DNA from: Woeseiaceae bacterium
Lineage (GTDB): Bacteria; Pseudomonadota; Gammaproteobacteria; Steroidobacterales; Woeseiaceae
Length of the DNA stretch: 37,223 nucleotides
Assembly (NCBI GenBank): GCA_013001045.1
Contig: JABDNG010000006.1
Coordinates: 1-37,223 of the forward strand
Direction: 5' to 3'
Under the pieces are notes generated by a model, which searched no databases, was not told the origin of the DNA, and saw nothing but the letters and a program-made list of their open reading frames with translations. The translations under genes and the position numbers were made by a program. Positions 1 through 8,867 of the stretch are shown here, piece after piece. Position 1 is the first letter of the stretch. Every line of letters starts with the position of its first letter.

Positions 1-1153
1 GCTCGAAAGCCAGCGACAATTTGTACATCAGCGATGCGACGGTCTCGGAGGGGCTGCAGCGCCGAAATTCCGCAAATGCCGGTTCGAGACGACCGGCCGA
101 GAGAAAGTCAGCGCCTTTCTTGAACGCATCGCCTGATACTTTTTTCACATCAGCGACAAGATACGCGCAGAGTATTGCGACGCCGCCAAATATCAGCATG
201 GGACGGCCGAGATCGATTCGGACGTGCATTACCAGCAGCAGCAGGGCTTCAAGCACCAGTAGCGAAAACACACCTGCAAGTGCCAGCACCGCAATCTCAC
301 GCCGATTGCGATCCGGCATGAACAGTACCGCGACAATGGCGAGTAACACGGGCGCCAGCCATTCCATCGCTTTAATCCAGGATGGCCTGATGATCATTCG
401 GTTGTGTTCGAGGTCGGCGAGCAGCGCGGCGGTAAGTTCTGAATGTGTAACAAATTGACCCGATGGCAACAGGGCCTCTGCGCCCACGAGGGCAGGATCG
501 GAGTCAACAAACACGGTCGTTCCTTTCAAGGCAGTCTGACCGTTCAGGACTTCGGCCACGCTGAGTCGCGGTAAGTCAGCGTAGTTCGAGAAAAAAATGG
601 CATCCTCGGAGCGCGACATGCGTGGCGCCATGGTTGCTCCGGGAGTCGCCAGAGCGACTGCCAACGGCAATGACGGCGACATGACGCCGCCGTTCAGGTG
701 CCAGAGCTCGGAGCGCCGCACGACTCCGTCGTTGTCCGCCTGGATCTCAACAAAACCGCTGTGCGTGGAGACCTCGGCGAATCGATGGCGTGATGGAACG
801 AAAACGGGTGTATCCGAGGCCAGCAGTGCCGACCATGCCGGTAGCTTCTCGTCCATCGGGATTTCCGGCGGGTTTGCCAGTATGACGCGTTCGGCCCCGT
901 CGGCCTGGAGTTTTTGCACAAGCGTGCCGTACTGACTCAGCACCTCAGCCGGAGTCGATCTCTGTGGATCGATACTCACGATGTAGGTATTGCTTAGTGA
1001 CTTGTTCGGCAAACTGCCTGCCAATTCGTCGTACAGGACGCGATCCGCGCCCACAAACCACTGCGCCAGCGGGCCATAGACCAAGACCAGCAGCACGCTG
1101 ACGAAGCAGAGCGCAATAACCCTGTTGCGTTTTGAATGGTTTTCCTTGTTCAA
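1..1153 (-). CDS. CHASE2-domain membrane sensor protein, N-terminal part (runs off left edge)
   Basis: An open frame of 384 codons runs leftward with no stop before the window edge. CHASE2 is an extracytoplasmic sensory domain found in front of kinases, cyclases and GGDEF proteins. The translation shows a short basic tail, a membrane segment at about 12-29, a periplasmic CHASE2-like domain at about 30-255 (GADRVLYDEL near its start), then three membrane segments at about 262-279, 286-308 and 318-334. After these comes a cytoplasmic TPR-like stretch (FKKGADFLSAGRLEPAFAEF). The output domain lies outside the window. This arrangement, known mainly from Ser/Thr kinases, makes a kinase my first guess, but a cyclase is possible. 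The only start after the upstream in-frame TGA that keeps the first membrane helix is TTG at 1153. An AGGGA lies about 12 nt upstream. The shorter out-of-frame ORFs here are shadows. Confidence 0.82.
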   Translation of the reverse strand, partial: MNKENHSKRNRVIALCFVSVLLVLVYGPLAQWFVGADRVLYDELAGSLPNKSLSNTYIVSIDPQRSTPAEVLSQYGTLVQKLQADGAERVILANPPEIPMDEKLPAWSALLASDTPVFVPSRHRFAEVSTHSGFVEIQADNDGVVRRSELWHLNGGVMSPSLPLAVALATPGATMAPRMSRSEDAIFFSNYADLPRLSVAEVLNGQTALKGTTVFVDSDPALVGAEALLPSGQFVTHSELTAALLADLEHNRMIIRPSWIKAMEWLAPVLLAIVAVLFMPDRNRREIAVLALAGVFSLLVLEALLLLVMHVRIDLGRPMLIFGGVAILCAYLVADVKKVSGDAFKKGADFLSAGRLEPAFAEFRRCSPSETVASLMYKLSLAFE

Positions 1154-1183
1154 GCCGTGTCATGTCCCTGATTTGAGGACGAA

Positions 1184-1212
1184 ATTATAAGTAAATGCGT
1201 GGCGCCGTAATG
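1184..1212 (-). promoter_or_regulatory. candidate sigma70 promoter for the CHASE2 gene
   Basis: On the minus strand a perfect TATAAT lies at 1189-1184, with a poor -35 (CATTAC, 1212-1207) 17 bp upstream. Transcription would begin near 1177, leaving a leader of about 24 nt before the TTG start. Apart from this, the 1154-1442 gap shows only AT-rich stretches before radA and no convincing -35/-10 pair for radA. Confidence 0.3.
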
Positions 1213-1442
1213 AGATAGGGTTGGCACTTTTTATGTAATACGAGCTCCCGATGCAGTGATATCATTCGATGACCGCGCAGCACCGGAACTTAACAATAAT
1301 CCGGGCGTGGGTCGCGTCATGTACGAACACAGAGTCATTAAAACAATATAGAACAATAACTTATACCTCGGCTGGGCGTCGCAATAGCGATTCGTTGCGC
1401 GGCGCTCACTGGGGGCGACTCGCCGACAAGGGTGGAAAATGC

Positions 1443-2783
1443 ATGGCAAAGGCGAAGCAAGCCTACGTTTGCACTGAATGCGGCGCACACAGCGTCAAAT
1501 GGTCGGGCCAGTGTCCCGACTGTCTCTTGTGGAATACGCTGTCGGAGACCACTTTTTCGACGCCGGTCTCGGCGTTACGGTCCGGCGTCCAGACGCAACG
1601 ACTCGACGAAATACCGGGCGATATCGAACAGCGACACGGCACGGGCTTCAGCGAGTTCGACCGCGTGCTGGGCGGCGGCCTCGTCCCTGGTGCTGTCGTT
1701 CTGTTGGGCGGCGACCCCGGTGTCGGCAAATCAACCTTGTTGCAGCAAGTCTCCGCCAGCCTGATGATGGACTTGCCGGTTTGCTATGCGACAGGTGAAG
1801 AGTCCTTGCGTCAGATTGGACAGCGGTCATTGAGGCTGGGACTCGATGCATCGGCGATGAATTTGTTGGCCAACACGTCGATTGAAAACGTGCTCGAGCA
1901 GGCCTCGCGCTGTGCCGCGAAAGTCCTGGTAATCGACTCCATTCAGACGATGACAGCGGAACACCTTCCGTCAGCGCCGGGCTCCGTGGCCCAGTTGCGC
2001 GAAAGCGTTGGTCGTATCGTACAGTTCGCAAAGCAGAACGAGGTTTCTGTTTTTGTCATCGGGCACGTGACCAAAGAAGGGGCCATTGCCGGTCCACGCG
2101 TTGTCGAGCACATGGTCGACACGGTGTTGTATTTTGAAAGCGATCCGACCAGCCGCTACACGATGATCCGGTCCGTGAAGAATCGCTTCGGCGCGAGTGG
2201 CGAAATGGGCGTATTCGCCATGACGGAGTCCGGTTTTCGCGAAGTCAGCAATCCGTCTGCAATTTTCCTGTCGCGTGACTCGGTCAGCGAGCCCGGCAGC
2301 ATTGTGTCCGTTGCCTGGGAAGGTAGCCGCCCGCTGCTCGTCGAGATTCAGGCCCTCGTCGCCGATGGCAGCAGCAATTACCCGAAGCGACTGGCGCAGG
2401 GTGTCGATCAGAATCGACTTGCGTTGTTGCTGGCCGTCTTGCAGCGGCATGGCAATCTTGCCATCGGCGATGAAGACGTGTTCGTAAATGTCGTGGGTGG
2501 CCTGCGGATCGGAGAAACGGCCGTTGATTTACCGATATTGCTCGCGATCGTATCGAGTTTTCGTGATCGCGCCTGTCCAGAGCGGCTCATATGTTTCGGT
2601 GAGATCGGCCTGGCCGGTGAGATTCGACCGGTTCGTTTCGGCACCGAGCGCATTGCGGCCGCTGCAAAACAGGGGTTTACGAAAGCGATCGTGCCAGTCG
2701 GCAACGCACCCAAAAAAGTTTCCAACGGCATCGATGTGGTGGGCGTTCGTCGTCTCAGCGAGGCATTGGACGCTGCCTGGTAA
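1443..2783 (+). CDS. radA: DNA repair protein RadA (Sms)
   Basis: RadA is a RecA-like ATPase that promotes branch migration of recombination intermediates in the cytoplasm. The 446-residue product has the full family layout. A four-cysteine zinc finger is formed by C10, C13, C24 and C27. The Walker A is GGDPGVGKST (89-98) and the Walker B is VLVIDS (161-166). The RadA-specific KNRFG motif is at 246-250, and a Lon-like C-terminal domain covers about 280-446. The open frame extends upstream to 1269, but ATG 1443 gives the family's usual length and N-terminus (MAKAKQAYVC) and has AGGGTGG about nine bases upstream. It is convergent with the downstream yfjD-like gene, with 19 bp between stops. Confidence 0.97.
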   Translation: MAKAKQAYVCTECGAHSVKWSGQCPDCLLWNTLSETTFSTPVSALRSGVQTQRLDEIPGDIEQRHGTGFSEFDRVLGGGLVPGAVVLLGGDPGVGKSTLLQQVSASLMMDLPVCYATGEESLRQIGQRSLRLGLDASAMNLLANTSIENVLEQASRCAAKVLVIDSIQTMTAEHLPSAPGSVAQLRESVGRIVQFAKQNEVSVFVIGHVTKEGAIAGPRVVEHMVDTVLYFESDPTSRYTMIRSVKNRFGASGEMGVFAMTESGFREVSNPSAIFLSRDSVSEPGSIVSVAWEGSRPLLVEIQALVADGSSNYPKRLAQGVDQNRLALLLAVLQRHGNLAIGDEDVFVNVVGGLRIGETAVDLPILLAIVSSFRDRACPERLICFGEIGLAGEIRPVRFGTERIAAAAKQGFTKAIVPVGNAPKKVSNGIDVVGVRRLSEALDAAW

Positions 2784-2802
2784 TTGTCAGTATTGACCTC
2801 GG

Positions 2803-4071
2803 TTACGGGGGCACGGGGATCGGCCGGCCGACCCGAACCGAGCGAACTCGATTGTCGTCGGTTTCCACGATTTCAATAGGGTAGCCACTGATTTCGAGAC
2901 ACGTGCCTGGCTTCGGAATGGTCTCGAGCGACTCGACGATCAGGCCGTTAATCGTTTTCGGGCCATCCGTCGGCAGATTCCAGTTTTGTGAGCGATTTAA
3001 TTCGCGAATATTGGCCGTGGCGTCTACCAGGAAAGAATCGGAGCCTTCGCGGACAACATCTTCTTCGTCATCTGCCGGGTCCGTTGTGAATTCACCGACA
3101 ATTTCCTCAAGAATGTCCTCGAGCGTGACGATGCCCTGGATGTCGCCGTATTCGTCGACGACCAGCGCGACGCGCTCGCGCCGTCTCTGAAATTGCACCA
3201 GCTGCGTACTCAACGGCGTTCCTTCCGGAACAAAATACGGTTCTGACAATAACGGTTGCAGGTTGTCCGTGGTGAGATCACGTTGTGCGAGATTCGCGAG
3301 TTTGCGAAGGTGCAATATTCCGACGACCTGGTCGATGGTATCGCGATAGACAGGCAATCGAGTGTGCTGGCTGTCACTGATGATCGACTCGATATCAACG
3401 CTATTGCTGTCGAGATCAATGCCGACTATCTCGTTGTGCGGCACCATGACGTCATCGACGGTCACTTTCCCGAGATCAAGGATGCTCAATAACATCTCTC
3501 GATAACGTGACGAAATCCTCGCGCCTGCTTCGTGCACGACCGTGCGCAGTTCTTCTCGCGTCAGCGCCTGGAGCTCGGTGTCATTCGCGCGCACACCGAA
3601 CAGGAACAAGACGCCGTTTGCTGCAACGTTTGTCATCCATACGAACGGGTAAAGTATCTTGAGCAGCGGGTAATAGATGAGTGCTGCTGGAAATGCCACG
3701 CGTTCGGGGTGTAAAGCCGCCAGCGTCTTGGGTGCCGTTTCCGAAAAAACGAGTACCAGGATCGTCAGCACCACGGCGCCGAGCGCGGCAGCCGGTTCTC
3801 CGCCAATCTTGAATGCAGTGATGCCGACAAGGGAGGCAGCAATGAAATTGACGAGGTTGTTGCCGAGCAGGATGAGCCCGATAACGCGATCCGGACGTTT
3901 CAGCAGTTTTTCGGCAAGGCGCGCACCGCGATGACCCTCACGGGCCTTGTGGCGTAGTTGGTATCGGTTGAGGCTCATCAGAGCCGTTTCCGAGCCGGAA
4001 AAAAAGGCCGAAAGTAATAGCAAGATAACGAGCAGGGTGATCAGACCTGCTAGTGGAACGTCGTCGCCCAA
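2803..4071 (-). CDS. yfjD: CNNM/CorC-HlyC family transporter, YfjD-like
   Basis: This is a 422-residue inner-membrane protein of the CNNM/CorC family, whose members are implicated in magnesium or cobalt efflux. The DUF21 membrane domain covers about residues 1-190, with an opening hydrophobic helix, then FFSGSETALMSLNRYQLRHK and ILLGNNLVNFIAASL. A tandem CBS pair follows at about 205-325, with VDDVMVPHNEIVGID, TRLPVYRDTIDQVVGILHLR and LVVDEYGDIQGIVTLEDILE. A C-terminal CorC_HlyC domain (about 335-415) closes the protein. It lies 75 bp downstream of ypjD on the same strand, the same pairing as E. coli ypjD-yfjD next to ffh, so the two are probably co-transcribed. The transported ion cannot be read from sequence. 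Confidence 0.92.
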   Translation of the reverse strand: MGDDVPLAGLITLLVILLLLSAFFSGSETALMSLNRYQLRHKAREGHRGARLAEKLLKRPDRVIGLILLGNNLVNFIAASLVGITAFKIGGEPAAALGAVVLTILVLVFSETAPKTLAALHPERVAFPAALIYYPLLKILYPFVWMTNVAANGVLFLFGVRANDTELQALTREELRTVVHEAGARISSRYREMLLSILDLGKVTVDDVMVPHNEIVGIDLDSNSVDIESIISDSQHTRLPVYRDTIDQVVGILHLRKLANLAQRDLTTDNLQPLLSEPYFVPEGTPLSTQLVQFQRRRERVALVVDEYGDIQGIVTLEDILEEIVGEFTTDPADDEEDVVREGSDSFLVDATANIRELNRSQNWNLPTDGPKTINGLIVESLETIPKPGTCLEISGYPIEIVETDDNRVRSVRVGRPIPVPP

Positions 4072-4146
4072 GAGAAGGGCACCTCCCTGTCAGTTACACC
4101 CAAAACAGTTCAACAGGCCGCCTGCAGGCTGTCAAGAACGCCCGTC

Positions 4147-4953
4147 TCAACCCCAGCTTCGGTGAAGAATCTCTTCCAAAATGAAGCGGCTTCCGAAATA
4201 TGCCAGGCAGAGTGTGGCGAAACCCCAGAGGTAGAGCTTCACGGCACGTTTGCCGCGCCAGCCGGCGACGAAACGTCCGGCCAGCAAAGTACCGAATACG
4301 ACCCAGGCCAGCAGAGACAGCCCGAATTTGTGCGCCAGGTGTTGCTCAACCAGGTCGTTGACGAAAGACAGCCCGGTTGCGATTGCAAGTGTCAGGCCGG
4401 CGAAACCCGCTGCCGTGACGCCGATAAGCAATTTTTCGGTTGTCTCCAACGGGGCAAACAGCTGGTTGGCTGGCGTGATGCGAGCTGACTGCAGGCGGCG
4501 CTCCTGAATCATTGCGAACAGGGACACGATTGCGCCTACTGTCAACAGACCGTAAGAGAGTAGTGCGATCAAAACATGTGCGCGGACTTGCCACGTCAGC
4601 GCAACGCCCGCACTCGAATCTCCTGCCGTGCCCATCAACATCGCAGTTGCCGCCGACAGAACCAACATGCCCGCGCTCATGCCGCGCAGCGTCGGTTCGA
4701 TAGCAGCCAATAACGCTATCAGTGCGAGTTCCAGTCCGATCATCGAGGCCGCGCTGCCGATCGAAAGGTCCAAGCCGTGCTGCGGCAGAATGAGACTAAA
4801 AAGGTGTTGCGCATGAAGGACCACGGCGATTACGGCACAAATCGAGGCGGCGAGGAAATAAGGGCGGGCCTGTTCTGCGAACCGCGGCAGGCGGCTGATC
4901 GCGATACCCACGGCTGCAATCAAATAGAGCAGAAAAATTGTGATTTGAGACAC
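4147..4953 (-). CDS. ypjD: YpjD inner-membrane protein, CcsA/cytochrome c assembly-like
   Basis: The 268-residue product has about eight membrane segments and belongs to the cytochrome c assembly (CcsA/CcmC-like) superfamily. Conserved histidines stand in HAQHLFSL (first third), RAHVLIALLSYG (middle) and AHKFGLSLLAWVVFG (near the end), the pattern seen in YpjD. The tryptophan-rich haem-handling motif of true CcsA is not visible, so a direct role in cytochrome c maturation is unproven. The start is GTG at 4953 with AGG upstream. The gene diverges from the phosphodiesterase gene across a 68-bp gap and leads the ypjD-yfjD pair. In E. coli ypjD faces ffh directly; here one gene is inserted between them. 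Confidence 0.92.
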   Translation of the reverse strand: MSQITIFLLYLIAAVGIAISRLPRFAEQARPYFLAASICAVIAVVLHAQHLFSLILPQHGLDLSIGSAASMIGLELALIALLAAIEPTLRGMSAGMLVLSAATAMLMGTAGDSSAGVALTWQVRAHVLIALLSYGLLTVGAIVSLFAMIQERRLQSARITPANQLFAPLETTEKLLIGVTAAGFAGLTLAIATGLSFVNDLVEQHLAHKFGLSLLAWVVFGTLLAGRFVAGWRGKRAVKLYLWGFATLCLAYFGSRFILEEILHRSWG

Positions 4954-5021
4954 AGAAACCTGATAGGCATTGACCTAACTTCAGATCATCCCATATGCAC
5001 AAGTGCAAGAGAACCCTCGTT

Positions 5022-5789
5022 ATGCGAATTCGCGTGCTGGGTTGCAGCGGTGGTATCGGCGCAGGTGCGCAAACCTCTGCAATGCTGATCGACAATGATG
5101 TCCTTATCGACGCAGGTACCGGAATCGGTGACCTGGGCCTCGAGGACCTTGATTCTATTCGCCACGTCTTCCTGACGCATGCGCATCTCGATCATATTGC
5201 CGGCTTACCGATGCTTGCGGACCGGGTGTTCGACGAAAATTTTGAGACGCCGCTAACGGTATACGCACGGGAGGAAACGCTGCGCGCCGTTCAGGACCAC
5301 CTGTTCAACGACGTCATCTGGCCCGACTTCGCGAAATTGCCTTCGCCACAGAATCCCATGCTGCGCTACCACGCCTGCGGTCCTGGCGATACGATCACGA
5401 TCAATCACCGGGATTTCTTTGCGGTCGATGTCATGCATTCGGTACCGTCACTTGGTTACACGGTGCAAAACTCCGGCGGCGCGTTTGCAGTCAGCGGAGA
5501 CACGAAAACCAACGAGACACTTTGGCCGGTTCTGAACGCTTGTGAAGACTTACGGGTTCTCGTTATCGAAGTATCATTCCCAGACGAAATGCAGGCGCTT
5601 GCTGCAGAATCCGGCCATTACACGCCAAAGACACTGACCGAGGATTTGTGCCGCCTTCGCCACGAGCCCGAAATCTGGTTAACCGGGATGAAACCCGGGG
5701 AAGAAGCCAGGATCTACGAGCAGGTCATAAAGGCGGCCCCCGGAAAAAATATTCAAATGCTATCGCGCGGTACCATTCTGACCGTTTAG
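5022..5789 (+). CDS. class II 3',5'-cyclic-nucleotide phosphodiesterase-like metallohydrolase
   Basis: This is a metallo-beta-lactamase-fold enzyme of 255 residues that probably hydrolyses cAMP or cGMP. The metal-binding signature HAHLDHIAG (H53, H55, D57, H58) is the class II PDE form, HxHLDH. Further ligands are likely H139 (VMHSVPSLGY), D160 (VSGDTKTN) and the late SGHYTP histidine. The frame is open back to ATG 4995, but ATG 5022 gives the natural N-terminus MRIRVLGCSGG and has AAGAGA upstream, while the earlier ATG has no ribosome binding site. It ends 9 bp before ffh and is likely co-transcribed with it. Other metallo-beta-lactamase hydrolases, such as tRNase Z-like proteins, are an alternative, but the sequence around HLDH fits PDE better. 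Confidence 0.85.
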   Translation: MRIRVLGCSGGIGAGAQTSAMLIDNDVLIDAGTGIGDLGLEDLDSIRHVFLTHAHLDHIAGLPMLADRVFDENFETPLTVYAREETLRAVQDHLFNDVIWPDFAKLPSPQNPMLRYHACGPGDTITINHRDFFAVDVMHSVPSLGYTVQNSGGAFAVSGDTKTNETLWPVLNACEDLRVLVIEVSFPDEMQALAAESGHYTPKTLTEDLCRLRHEPEIWLTGMKPGEEARIYEQVIKAAPGKNIQMLSRGTILTV

Positions 5790-5798
5790 AATGCGGGC

Positions 5799-7160
5799 AT
5801 GTTTGAAAACCTGAGTGGCCGATTATCGGACGCCGCCCGCCAGCTTTCCGGCAAGGGCCGGCTGACCGAAACCAATATCAAAGACACGCTGCGGCAAGTC
5901 CGTCTGGCCTTGTTGGAAGCCGATGTTGCTTTGCCCGTCGTAAAGACCTTTATCGCGCGGATTCGCGAACGTGCGCTCGGCGAAGAGGTCGGCAAGAGCC
6001 TGACGCCAGGCCAGGCCCTGGTAAAAATTATCCACGGCGAACTGGTTCGCATCCTCGGCAGCGAGTCCGCGCCACTGAATTTAAGGGCGCAACCCCCGGT
6101 CGTCATTTTGTTGGCAGGCCTGCAAGGCGCCGGCAAAACAACGACGGCGGCGAAACTTGCCAAGCGTCTGATTGACGGCGACAAGAAGAAGGTCATGCTT
6201 GTCAGTGTCGACGTGCATCGCCCGGCGGCAATTCTTCAGCTGCAAACACTCGCCGGCGAGGTGGGCGCGCTGCACTGTCCCAGTCAGGCGAATGAGAAGC
6301 CGACGGCTATCGTTGCTCGTGCGCTGGATGACGCGCGTCGATCGCATGCGGATGTACTCATCGTCGACACGGCTGGCCGCTTACACATTGACGGTGAGAT
6401 GATGCAGGAAGTCGTCGAGGTGCACAAAGCGGCGCAGCCGCATGAGACGTTGTTCGTCGTTGACAGTATGGCGGGCCAGGACGCCGTGAATTCGGCGACC
6501 GCATTCAACGACAGGCTGCCGCTAACGGGCATTGTGTTGACAAAGACCGACGGCGATGCGAAAGGCGGCGTCGCCTTGTCGGTTCGGGAAGTTACGGGCA
6601 AGCCAATCCGGTTCATGGGTATCGGCGAGAAAGTCGAGGCGCTCGAGGCGTTTCATCCCGATCGTATGGCGTCGCGGATTCTCGGCATGGGCGATGTGCT
6701 GACGCTGGTCGAGGAAATCGAGCAGAAAGTCAGCAAGGACCAAACCGAAAAGCTCGCCAAGAAGCTGAAGAAGGGGCGGGGCTTCGACCTTTCCGACCTT
6801 CGCGACCAACTCGAGCAAATGATGAATATGGGCGGACTTGCGTCCATGCTTGAGAAGCTGCCGTTGCCAGGGAACATCAATCCGGCTGCCCTCAAGGACA
6901 GCGCCAATGAGGTCAAGATTCGCCGACAGATCGCGATCATCAATTCAATGACCCCGTCCGAGCGCCGTTTCCCGAAGACCATCAATGGGTCGCGCAAGAA
7001 GCGCATTGCTGGCGGCGCGGGCCAGCAAATCCAGGACGTCAATCGTCTCCTGAAGCAGCATCTGCAAATGGAGAAAATGATGAAAAAGGTCTCAAAAGGC
7101 GGCATGAAGAAGTTCATGCGGGGCATGCCGGGTGGTGGTATGCCGCCCGGAATGCGGTGA
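5799..7160 (+). CDS. ffh: signal recognition particle protein Ffh (SRP54)
   Basis: Ffh is the GTPase that, with 4.5S RNA, delivers nascent membrane proteins to FtsY. The 453-residue protein shows the N-terminal helical bundle (1-90) and the GTPase domain with GLQGAGKTTT, DVHRPAA, VDTAGR and TKTDGDAKGG. The methionine-rich M domain (about 300-453) has GFDLSDLRDQLEQM, SMTPSER and the RNA-binding helix INGSRKKRIAGGAG, and ends in a Gly/Met/Pro tail. The motif usually read as GSG is GAG here. The start is ATG 5799, only 9 bp after the phosphodiesterase gene. Downstream, a new promoter serves the rpsP operon, as in other gammaproteobacteria. Confidence 0.98.
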   Translation: MFENLSGRLSDAARQLSGKGRLTETNIKDTLRQVRLALLEADVALPVVKTFIARIRERALGEEVGKSLTPGQALVKIIHGELVRILGSESAPLNLRAQPPVVILLAGLQGAGKTTTAAKLAKRLIDGDKKKVMLVSVDVHRPAAILQLQTLAGEVGALHCPSQANEKPTAIVARALDDARRSHADVLIVDTAGRLHIDGEMMQEVVEVHKAAQPHETLFVVDSMAGQDAVNSATAFNDRLPLTGIVLTKTDGDAKGGVALSVREVTGKPIRFMGIGEKVEALEAFHPDRMASRILGMGDVLTLVEEIEQKVSKDQTEKLAKKLKKGRGFDLSDLRDQLEQMMNMGGLASMLEKLPLPGNINPAALKDSANEVKIRRQIAIINSMTPSERRFPKTINGSRKKRIAGGAGQQIQDVNRLLKQHLQMEKMMKKVSKGGMKKFMRGMPGGGMPPGMR

Positions 7161-7218
7161 TTTTCGGCCCTGATTCGCGATAAATAACGCCGGGCTGGCC
7201 GGAAATCGCGAAGCGAGA

Positions 7219-7248
7219 CTCTAAGGTACGGAATTTCTTAGGGATTTT
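7219..7248 (+). terminator. weak candidate terminator after ffh
   Basis: A seven-pair stem CTCTAAG/CTTAGGG (7219-7225 with 7237-7243, one G-U pair) has an 11-nt loop and is followed by ATTTT. The stem is AT-rich and the U tract is short, so this is a weak candidate. It lies in the right place, between the ffh stop and the rpsP promoter. Confidence 0.22.
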
Positions 7249-7262
7249 CGCCCGTAAAACGC

Positions 7263-7290
7263 TTCACATTTTCCGCAAAACCCGTACAAT
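7263..7290 (+). promoter_or_regulatory. sigma70 promoter of the rpsP-rimM-trmD-rplS operon
   Basis: TTCACA (7263-7268) and TACAAT (7285-7290) are separated by 16 bp. Each differs from consensus at one position. Transcription should start near 7297, just before a GC-rich palindrome, leaving about 60 nt of leader before the rpsP ATG at 7360. Confidence 0.6.
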
Positions 7291-7300
7291 GCGCCGTCTA

Positions 7301-7316
7301 CTCGGGCCGGCCCGAG
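7301..7316. repeat. 16-bp perfect palindrome in the rpsP operon leader
   Basis: CTCGGGCCGGCCCGAG reads the same on both strands. It starts within a few bases of the predicted transcription start, so it would be at the extreme 5' end of the mRNA, or could be a protein-binding site just downstream of the promoter. Confidence 0.55.
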
Positions 7317-7359
7317 TCAAGGCATGTCTGCCTTATCTTTAGACAACTACGGAAATGTA

Positions 7360-7617
7360 ATGGTTAGTATTCGACTTTCGCGCGCTGGCGCGAAAAAGCG
7401 CCCCTTCTACCACCTGGTGGTCACCGACAGCCGCAATCGTCGAGACGGTCGGTATATTGAGCGTATCGGTTTTTTCAACCCGGTCGGCCGAGATCACGAA
7501 GAGAATCTGAGAATTGACCTCGAACGTGTTGATTACTGGGTGGGCCAGGGGGCACAGCCGTCAGAGCGCGTCGCATCCTTGCTGAAAAAGCACCGTAAGG
7601 CTGCCGCGAGCAGCTGA
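7360..7617 (+). CDS. rpsP: 30S ribosomal protein S16
   Basis: S16 is a small protein of the 30S subunit body, needed for assembly. The 85-residue product begins [20 protein letters not shown] and contains [20 protein letters not shown] and the late [10 protein letters not shown], all conserved. The frame is open upstream to 7324, but ATG 7360 gives the standard S16 N-terminus and length. It is the first gene of the classical rpsP-rimM-trmD-rplS operon and follows a good promoter at 7263-7290. The stop is 7 bp before rimM. Confidence 0.98.
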   Translation: MVSIRLSRAGAKKRPFYHLVVTDSRNRRDGRYIERIGFFNPVGRDHEENLRIDLERVDYWVGQGAQPSERVASLLKKHRKAAASS

Positions 7618-7624
7618 TCTCTTG

Positions 7625-8122
7625 GTGGCCGAACCGATAGTGCTGGGACGTATTTCCGGCGTGTTCGGTGTCAAAGGGTGGGTCAGGGTGTTTTCGTACA
7701 CCGACCCGCGTGAGGCGTTACTGGATTACGATAGCTGGTTGCTCGGCCAGGAGGGCGAGTGGCGATCAGCGAAAGTCGCTGAAGGGCAGCGGCACGGAAA
7801 AGCGGTCGTGGCACGAATTGATGGCTACGACGATCGCGATAAGGCAGCAACGCTGATTGGGACTGAAATTGGCGTACCCAGGGACGAGTTGCCGGAAACG
7901 GAAGACGGCCATTACTATTGGTCCGATCTCGAAGGGATGAAGGTCGTACAGAGCGACGGCGCCGAACTCGGGCAGTTGGCCTACATGCTCGAGACCGGTG
8001 CACATGATGTGATGGTGATCAAGGGCGAAGAGGAGCGACTCGTTCCTTTCGTGAAGGATGAAGTAGTACTCGACGTTGATCTGGCCGCAGGCGTGATTAC
8101 CGTCGATTGGGAATGGGACTGA
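7625..8122 (+). CDS. rimM: ribosome maturation factor RimM
   Basis: RimM binds S19 in the 30S head and aids late 16S rRNA processing. The product is about 165 residues. The RimM N-domain opens with VLGRISGVFGVKGWVRVFSY and continues to YDDRDKAATLIGTEIGV, followed by a PRC-barrel domain (about 95-165) with YYWSDLEGMKV and ETGAHDVMVIKG, ending in LVPFVKDEVVLDVDL. TTG 7622 or GTG 7625 could start it. I chose GTG, the stronger codon; neither has a clear ribosome binding site, which suggests coupling to rpsP translation. Confidence 0.96.
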   Translation: MAEPIVLGRISGVFGVKGWVRVFSYTDPREALLDYDSWLLGQEGEWRSAKVAEGQRHGKAVVARIDGYDDRDKAATLIGTEIGVPRDELPETEDGHYYWSDLEGMKVVQSDGAELGQLAYMLETGAHDVMVIKGEEERLVPFVKDEVVLDVDLAAGVITVDWEWD

Positions 8123-8126
8123 CGAC

Positions 8127-8867
8127 ATGCAGATAAGCGTCGTCAGCCTGTTTCCGGAAATGGTTTCGACGATTGCCGATTACGGTGTCGTTGGACGCGC
8201 ACAAAGCCGTGATCTGATTTCGCTGGATGTTGAGAATCCGCGTGATCACACGGAGGACGCGCACCGTACGGTCGACGATCGGCCCTACGGCGGTGGTCCG
8301 GGCATGGTGATGAAGTTCGCGCCGCTAGCCAGGGCACTGCAGGTGCTGAGGGAGCGGTCGCCGGCGGGTAGCCCGGTCGTCTACCTTTCGCCGCAGGGCG
8401 ACGTGTTCGACCAGGCGGTGGCTGCGCGGTACTCGACATTGCCAGGCTTGATACTACTGGCGGGCCGGTATGAAGGGATTGACGAACGACTCATTGAGTC
8501 GCGCGTCGATGAAGAATTGTCGCTCGGTGACTTTGTGCTTTCGGGCGGTGAAATTGCCGCGATGGCGGTGATTGACGCGGTTGTAAGATTGTTGCCCGGT
8601 GTTCTGGGCGACGATGAGTCGGCCGAACAGGACTCCTTCACGGAGGGGTTGCTGGATTTTCCGCATTACACGCGGCCGGAAGTTGTAGAAGGTGAAGCCG
8701 TTCCGGACGTACTATTGTCTGGCGACCACGCGAAGATTGCGCGCTGGCGGCACAAGCAGGCGTTGGGCCGAAGTTACTTACGACGGCCGGACTTGCTGGA
8801 AAGACTGGATTTAAGTAACGAGCAGCGGGCGTTGCTCGACGAATTTTTGAAAGAGCAGAGAAAATGA
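8127..8867 (+). CDS. trmD: tRNA (guanine(37)-N1)-methyltransferase TrmD
   Basis: TrmD methylates G37 next to the anticodon using S-adenosylmethionine and so prevents +1 frameshifting. The 246-residue product is a SPOUT-fold (trefoil-knot) enzyme. Hallmarks are [10 protein letters not shown] at the start, [24 protein letters not shown], the cofactor-knot [12 protein letters not shown] and [10 protein letters not shown], and [16 protein letters not shown] toward the C-terminal domain. The start is ATG 8127, 4 bp after rimM, and the stop overlaps the rplS start by 4 bp (ATGA), so translation of trmD and rplS is probably coupled. Confidence 0.98.
   Translation: MQISVVSLFPEMVSTIADYGVVGRAQSRDLISLDVENPRDHTEDAHRTVDDRPYGGGPGMVMKFAPLARALQVLRERSPAGSPVVYLSPQGDVFDQAVAARYSTLPGLILLAGRYEGIDERLIESRVDEELSLGDFVLSGGEIAAMAVIDAVVRLLPGVLGDDESAEQDSFTEGLLDFPHYTRPEVVEGEAVPDVLLSGDHAKIARWRHKQALGRSYLRRPDLLERLDLSNEQRALLDEFLKEQRK

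Noticed and set aside
945-1163. Minus-strand ORF of 72 codons at the start of the CHASE2 gene
   Set aside because: The neighbouring frame encodes a continuous CHASE2 protein with membrane helices; the ATG ORF has no domain-like content.
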